Assembly (NCBI GenBank): GCA_028872685.1
Contig: JAPKEI010000016.1
Span: 1-16,362, forward strand
Source of the DNA: Verrucomicrobiota bacterium
Lineage (GTDB): Bacteria > Verrucomicrobiota > Verrucomicrobiia > Limisphaerales > UBA1100
Length of the DNA stretch: 16,362 nucleotides
Direction: 5' to 3'
The translations under genes and the position numbers were made by a program. Shown here piece after piece: positions 14,670-16,362 of the stretch (positions are counted from its first letter, which is position 1; the number at the start of each line of letters is the position of its first letter). The notes under the pieces were generated by a model. The model searched no databases. It was not told the origin of the DNA and was given only the letters and a program-made list of their open reading frames with translations.

Positions 14670-15268
14670 TCGCTTTCAAAAACCAAAGCCAGCAGTTCAT
14701 CGTAACCCGTCACCGCAGGAAACTGCGGGAATTCTTCAATCACATTTTCCGGTGCGCGAAACAACACCCCCTTGTCAGCCTCGGCAAGCATCGTCGTGTC
14801 GTTATAGGAATCACCGGCGGCAATGACATGGTAGTTGAGCGATTTGAAAGCTGCGACGCTACAGCGTTTTTGATCGGGCTGGCGAAGATGATAATTCACA
14901 ATCACATCATCCTGCACTTCGAGGTGGTGGCAAAAGAGCGTGGGCCAATCGAGCTGACGCATCAATGGCGTGGCGAATTGCAAAAATGTATCGGAGAGAA
15001 TGATTACTTGCGTGCGCACTCGGAGCTCATCGATGAACGCCTTGGCGCCTTCGAGGGGCGCAAGCGTGTCGATGACAGATTGGATGTCGCTGAGCTTGAG
15101 ATTGTTTGCCGCCAACAGATCAAGGCGATAGCTCATCAGAACATCGTAATCCGGCTCGTCACGCGTGGTGCGGCGCAGGGCGTCGATGCCGGTTTTCTCA
15201 GCAACTGCAACCCAGATTTCCGGCACCAAAACGCCTTCGAGATCCAACGTGACAATTGTTTGTTTCAC
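14666..15268 (-). CDS. thrH: Bifunctional phosphoserine phosphatase/homoserine phosphotransferase ThrH (HAD superfamily)
   Basis: A 200-residue HAD-superfamily enzyme that follows the Pseudomonas ThrH pattern closely. Motif I is LDLEGVLVPEIW (8-19) with D9 as nucleophile and E11 in place of the usual second Asp, a ThrH trait. It continues with EKTGIDAL, DVLMSYRL, ILSDTFLQFATPLMRQLDWP (motif II at S92), AFKSL with a lysine of motif III, and AAGDSYNDTTML (150-161, motif IV), then FRAPENVIEEFPQFPAV. ThrH can dephosphorylate phosphoserine and transfer the phosphate to homoserine, linking serine and threonine synthesis. I chose the GTG at 15268 because known ThrH proteins begin about 8 residues before LDLEG; an in-frame ATG at 15346 would add 26 residues unlike the family. 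It overlaps the convergent gpsA by 4 bp and lies downstream of glutamine synthetase but past a strong terminator. Confidence 0.92.
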   Translation of the reverse strand: MKQTIVTLDLEGVLVPEIWVAVAEKTGIDALRRTTRDEPDYDVLMSYRLDLLAANNLKLSDIQSVIDTLAPLEGAKAFIDELRVRTQVIILSDTFLQFATPLMRQLDWPTLFCHHLEVQDDVIVNYHLRQPDQKRCSVAAFKSLNYHVIAAGDSYNDTTMLAEADKGVLFRAPENVIEEFPQFPAVTGYDELLALVFESD

Positions 15269-15445
15269 GCGCGAGTTGATAACGAGCACGGCCGCTGGCG
15301 GCGAGGAAAAATTGCGCAAGCCTGCTGACCTGCGCAGTATTCGCATCTAAATTAGCTTAATTTTCTTCCTGTTTTCAGGGTTTGGGTTGCCGGCTTTTTC
15401 GTCGGTGGACAAAACACAACTGCTCGGACTTGGGCTTCACGCAAA

Positions 15446-15474
15446 GAAAAAGGCCGGCGGTTGCCCGCCGGCCT
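15446..15474 (-). terminator. Rho-independent terminator of the glutamine synthetase gene
   Basis: On the minus strand, AGGCCGGCGG and CCGCCGGCCT form a perfect 10-bp GC-rich stem capped by GCAA, a stable GNRA tetraloop, and run into TTTTC (five T counting the last stem base). It starts 18 bp after the stop of the glutamine synthetase gene. The remaining stretch to thrH (15269-15445) shows no gene and no clear promoter. Confidence 0.93.
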
Positions 15475-15492
15475 AGGGATTTGGTTGATTGT

Positions 15493-16362
15493 TTAGGCGA
15501 GTGCTTTTTTGGTGGTCTTGATAATCACCGCAGCGATTTTGTAGGGATCGCCGTTGGAAGCGGGGCGACGATCTTCAAGCCGGCCTTTCCAACCGTCTTG
15601 CACAGTGGCCACCGGAACGCGGATGGATGCACCGCGATCGGAGACGCCGTAGCTAAATTTATCGATCGCCTGCGTTTCGTGCAGGCCGGTGAGGCGATGG
15701 TCGTTATCCGCACCGTATACGGCGATGTGTTCCTCAATGTTTTTGGCGAACTCTTCACAGATTTTAGTGTGAATTTCTTCGCCGCCCGGGTCGCGCATTT
15801 CACCGCAGGAAAAGTTGGCGTGCATGCCCGAGCCATTCCAATCGCCTTGGACAGGCTTGGGATGCCAGTCGATGGCGACACCGTATTTTTCACCGGTGCG
15901 CTCGAGGAGGTAACGGGCCATCCAAATTTGGTCGCCGCAATCGGCCGCGCCTTTGGCGAAGATTTGAAACTCCCATTGCCCCATCATCACTTCGGCGTTG
16001 ATGCCTTCGACGTTGAGGCCGGCTTCGAGGCAAAGGTGCAAGTGTTCGTCCACGATATCGCGGCCGACGGTGTTGCGTGCGCCCACAGAGGTGTAGAACG
16101 GGCCTTGCGGACCGGGGAATCCATTTTTAGGAAAGCCGATGGGGAGGTTGGTGTCGGTATCAATCAGGGTATATTCCTGTTCGAGGCCGAACCAAAAATC
16201 TTCGCTGTCGTTATCAATCGTGGCGCGTCCGTTGGATTCGTGCGGAGTGGCGTCGGCATTGAGCACTTCGCACATCACCAGCCAGCCATTACCGCCAAAG
16301 CGATCGGGGTCCGGATAAACGGCCACGGGTTTCAGCAGGCAATCCGAATCGTTGCCTTCGGC
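15493..16362 (-). CDS. Glutamine synthetase, eukaryote-like type II (5' end cut by window)
   Basis: The frame is open to the last base, so 289 C-terminal residues are visible and roughly the first 50-60 are missing; the GTG at 16326 is an internal codon. The enzyme makes glutamine from glutamate, ammonia and ATP in the cytoplasm. The opening AEGNDSDCLLKPVAVYPDP and the compact C-terminus mark it as GSII (eukaryote/GlnII-like) rather than the longer GlnA type I. Catalytic landmarks in visible numbering are MCEVL (30-34), FGLEQEY (58-64), GPQGPFYTSVG (84-94), DWNGSGMHANFS (174-185), RLTGLHET (223-230), SYGVSDRGASIRVP (237-250) and EDRRPASNGDPY (263-274). There is no adenylylation-site loop, as expected for this type. 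It is followed by its own terminator, so it ends its transcription unit here. Some annotations name this family only as glutamine synthetase beta-Grasp protein. Confidence 0.95.
   Translation of the reverse strand, partial: AEGNDSDCLLKPVAVYPDPDRFGGNGWLVMCEVLNADATPHESNGRATIDNDSEDFWFGLEQEYTLIDTDTNLPIGFPKNGFPGPQGPFYTSVGARNTVGRDIVDEHLHLCLEAGLNVEGINAEVMMGQWEFQIFAKGAADCGDQIWMARYLLERTGEKYGVAIDWHPKPVQGDWNGSGMHANFSCGEMRDPGGEEIHTKICEEFAKNIEEHIAVYGADNDHRLTGLHETQAIDKFSYGVSDRGASIRVPVATVQDGWKGRLEDRRPASNGDPYKIAAVIIKTTKKALA

Noticed and set aside
15269..15346. Longer thrH start at the ATG 15346
   Set aside because: The added 26 residues have no counterpart in ThrH proteins; GTG 15268 matches the family start. 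Kept only as an alternative.
15347..15445. Riboswitch or small RNA between the glutamine synthetase terminator and thrH
   Set aside because: Beyond the terminator I saw no conserved riboswitch core, stable fold or clear promoter pair; only AT-rich bases near 15347-15370.

Overview
The window looks like a Verrucomicrobiota chromosome segment (Pedosphaerales/Limisphaerales-like), with Planctomycetota as a less likely alternative. The reasons are a lipid A gene (lpxB), hence a Gram-negative envelope, together with the gene families DUF1501, DUF1549/DUF1553, PQQ-like propellers and secreted TIM-barrel isomerases that these phyla carry in large numbers. Other supporting signs are a eukaryote-type (GSII) glutamine synthetase, SufT, Rex, and start codons that almost all lack a Shine-Dalgarno sequence. 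No insertion sequence, phage gene, CRISPR array or rRNA is visible. This is compact, ordinary chromosome with exported-protein gene sets.

Left part (1-3944): two minus-strand genes encode a secreted TolB-like propeller that runs into an M28-peptidase-like segment at the window edge, and a small exported protein of unknown function. They diverge from a plus-strand pair, a PQQ-like propeller protein and an exported sugar-phosphate-isomerase-like TIM barrel, which lie 2 bp apart. The pair has a good sigma-70-type promoter placed so that the transcript would start at the ATG.

Middle (3948-13592): one long co-directional minus-strand run. In transcription order it holds a Gfo/Idh/MocA oxidoreductase, lpxB, a glucose/sorbosone-dehydrogenase plus diheme cytochrome fusion, a DUF1549/DUF1553 protein, rex, a Tat-exported DUF1501 protein, sufT and tRNA-Ala(GGC), ending in a terminator. 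ATGA stop/start overlaps couple the Gfo/Idh gene to lpxB and the dehydrogenase to the DUF1549/1553 gene. The last three protein genes before sufT, plus the dehydrogenase, look like an extracytoplasmic oxidative catabolic set with an NADH-sensing repressor gene placed inside it.

Right part (13593-16362): a 105-bp divergent intergenic region carries a triple GGTTCTC repeat next to a perfect 22-bp palindrome. It separates the Gfo/Idh-lpxB operon from gpsA. gpsA converges on thrH, and both end in the same CTAG tetranucleotide. Upstream of thrH, a strong GNRA-loop terminator closes a glutamine synthetase gene that is cut by the window end.

The strongest candidates for something not yet well described are the dehydrogenase-diheme/DUF1549-1553/Rex/DUF1501 gene set, the Gfo/Idh enzyme coupled to lpxB (a possible lipid A sugar modifier), and the palindrome-plus-repeat intergenic element.
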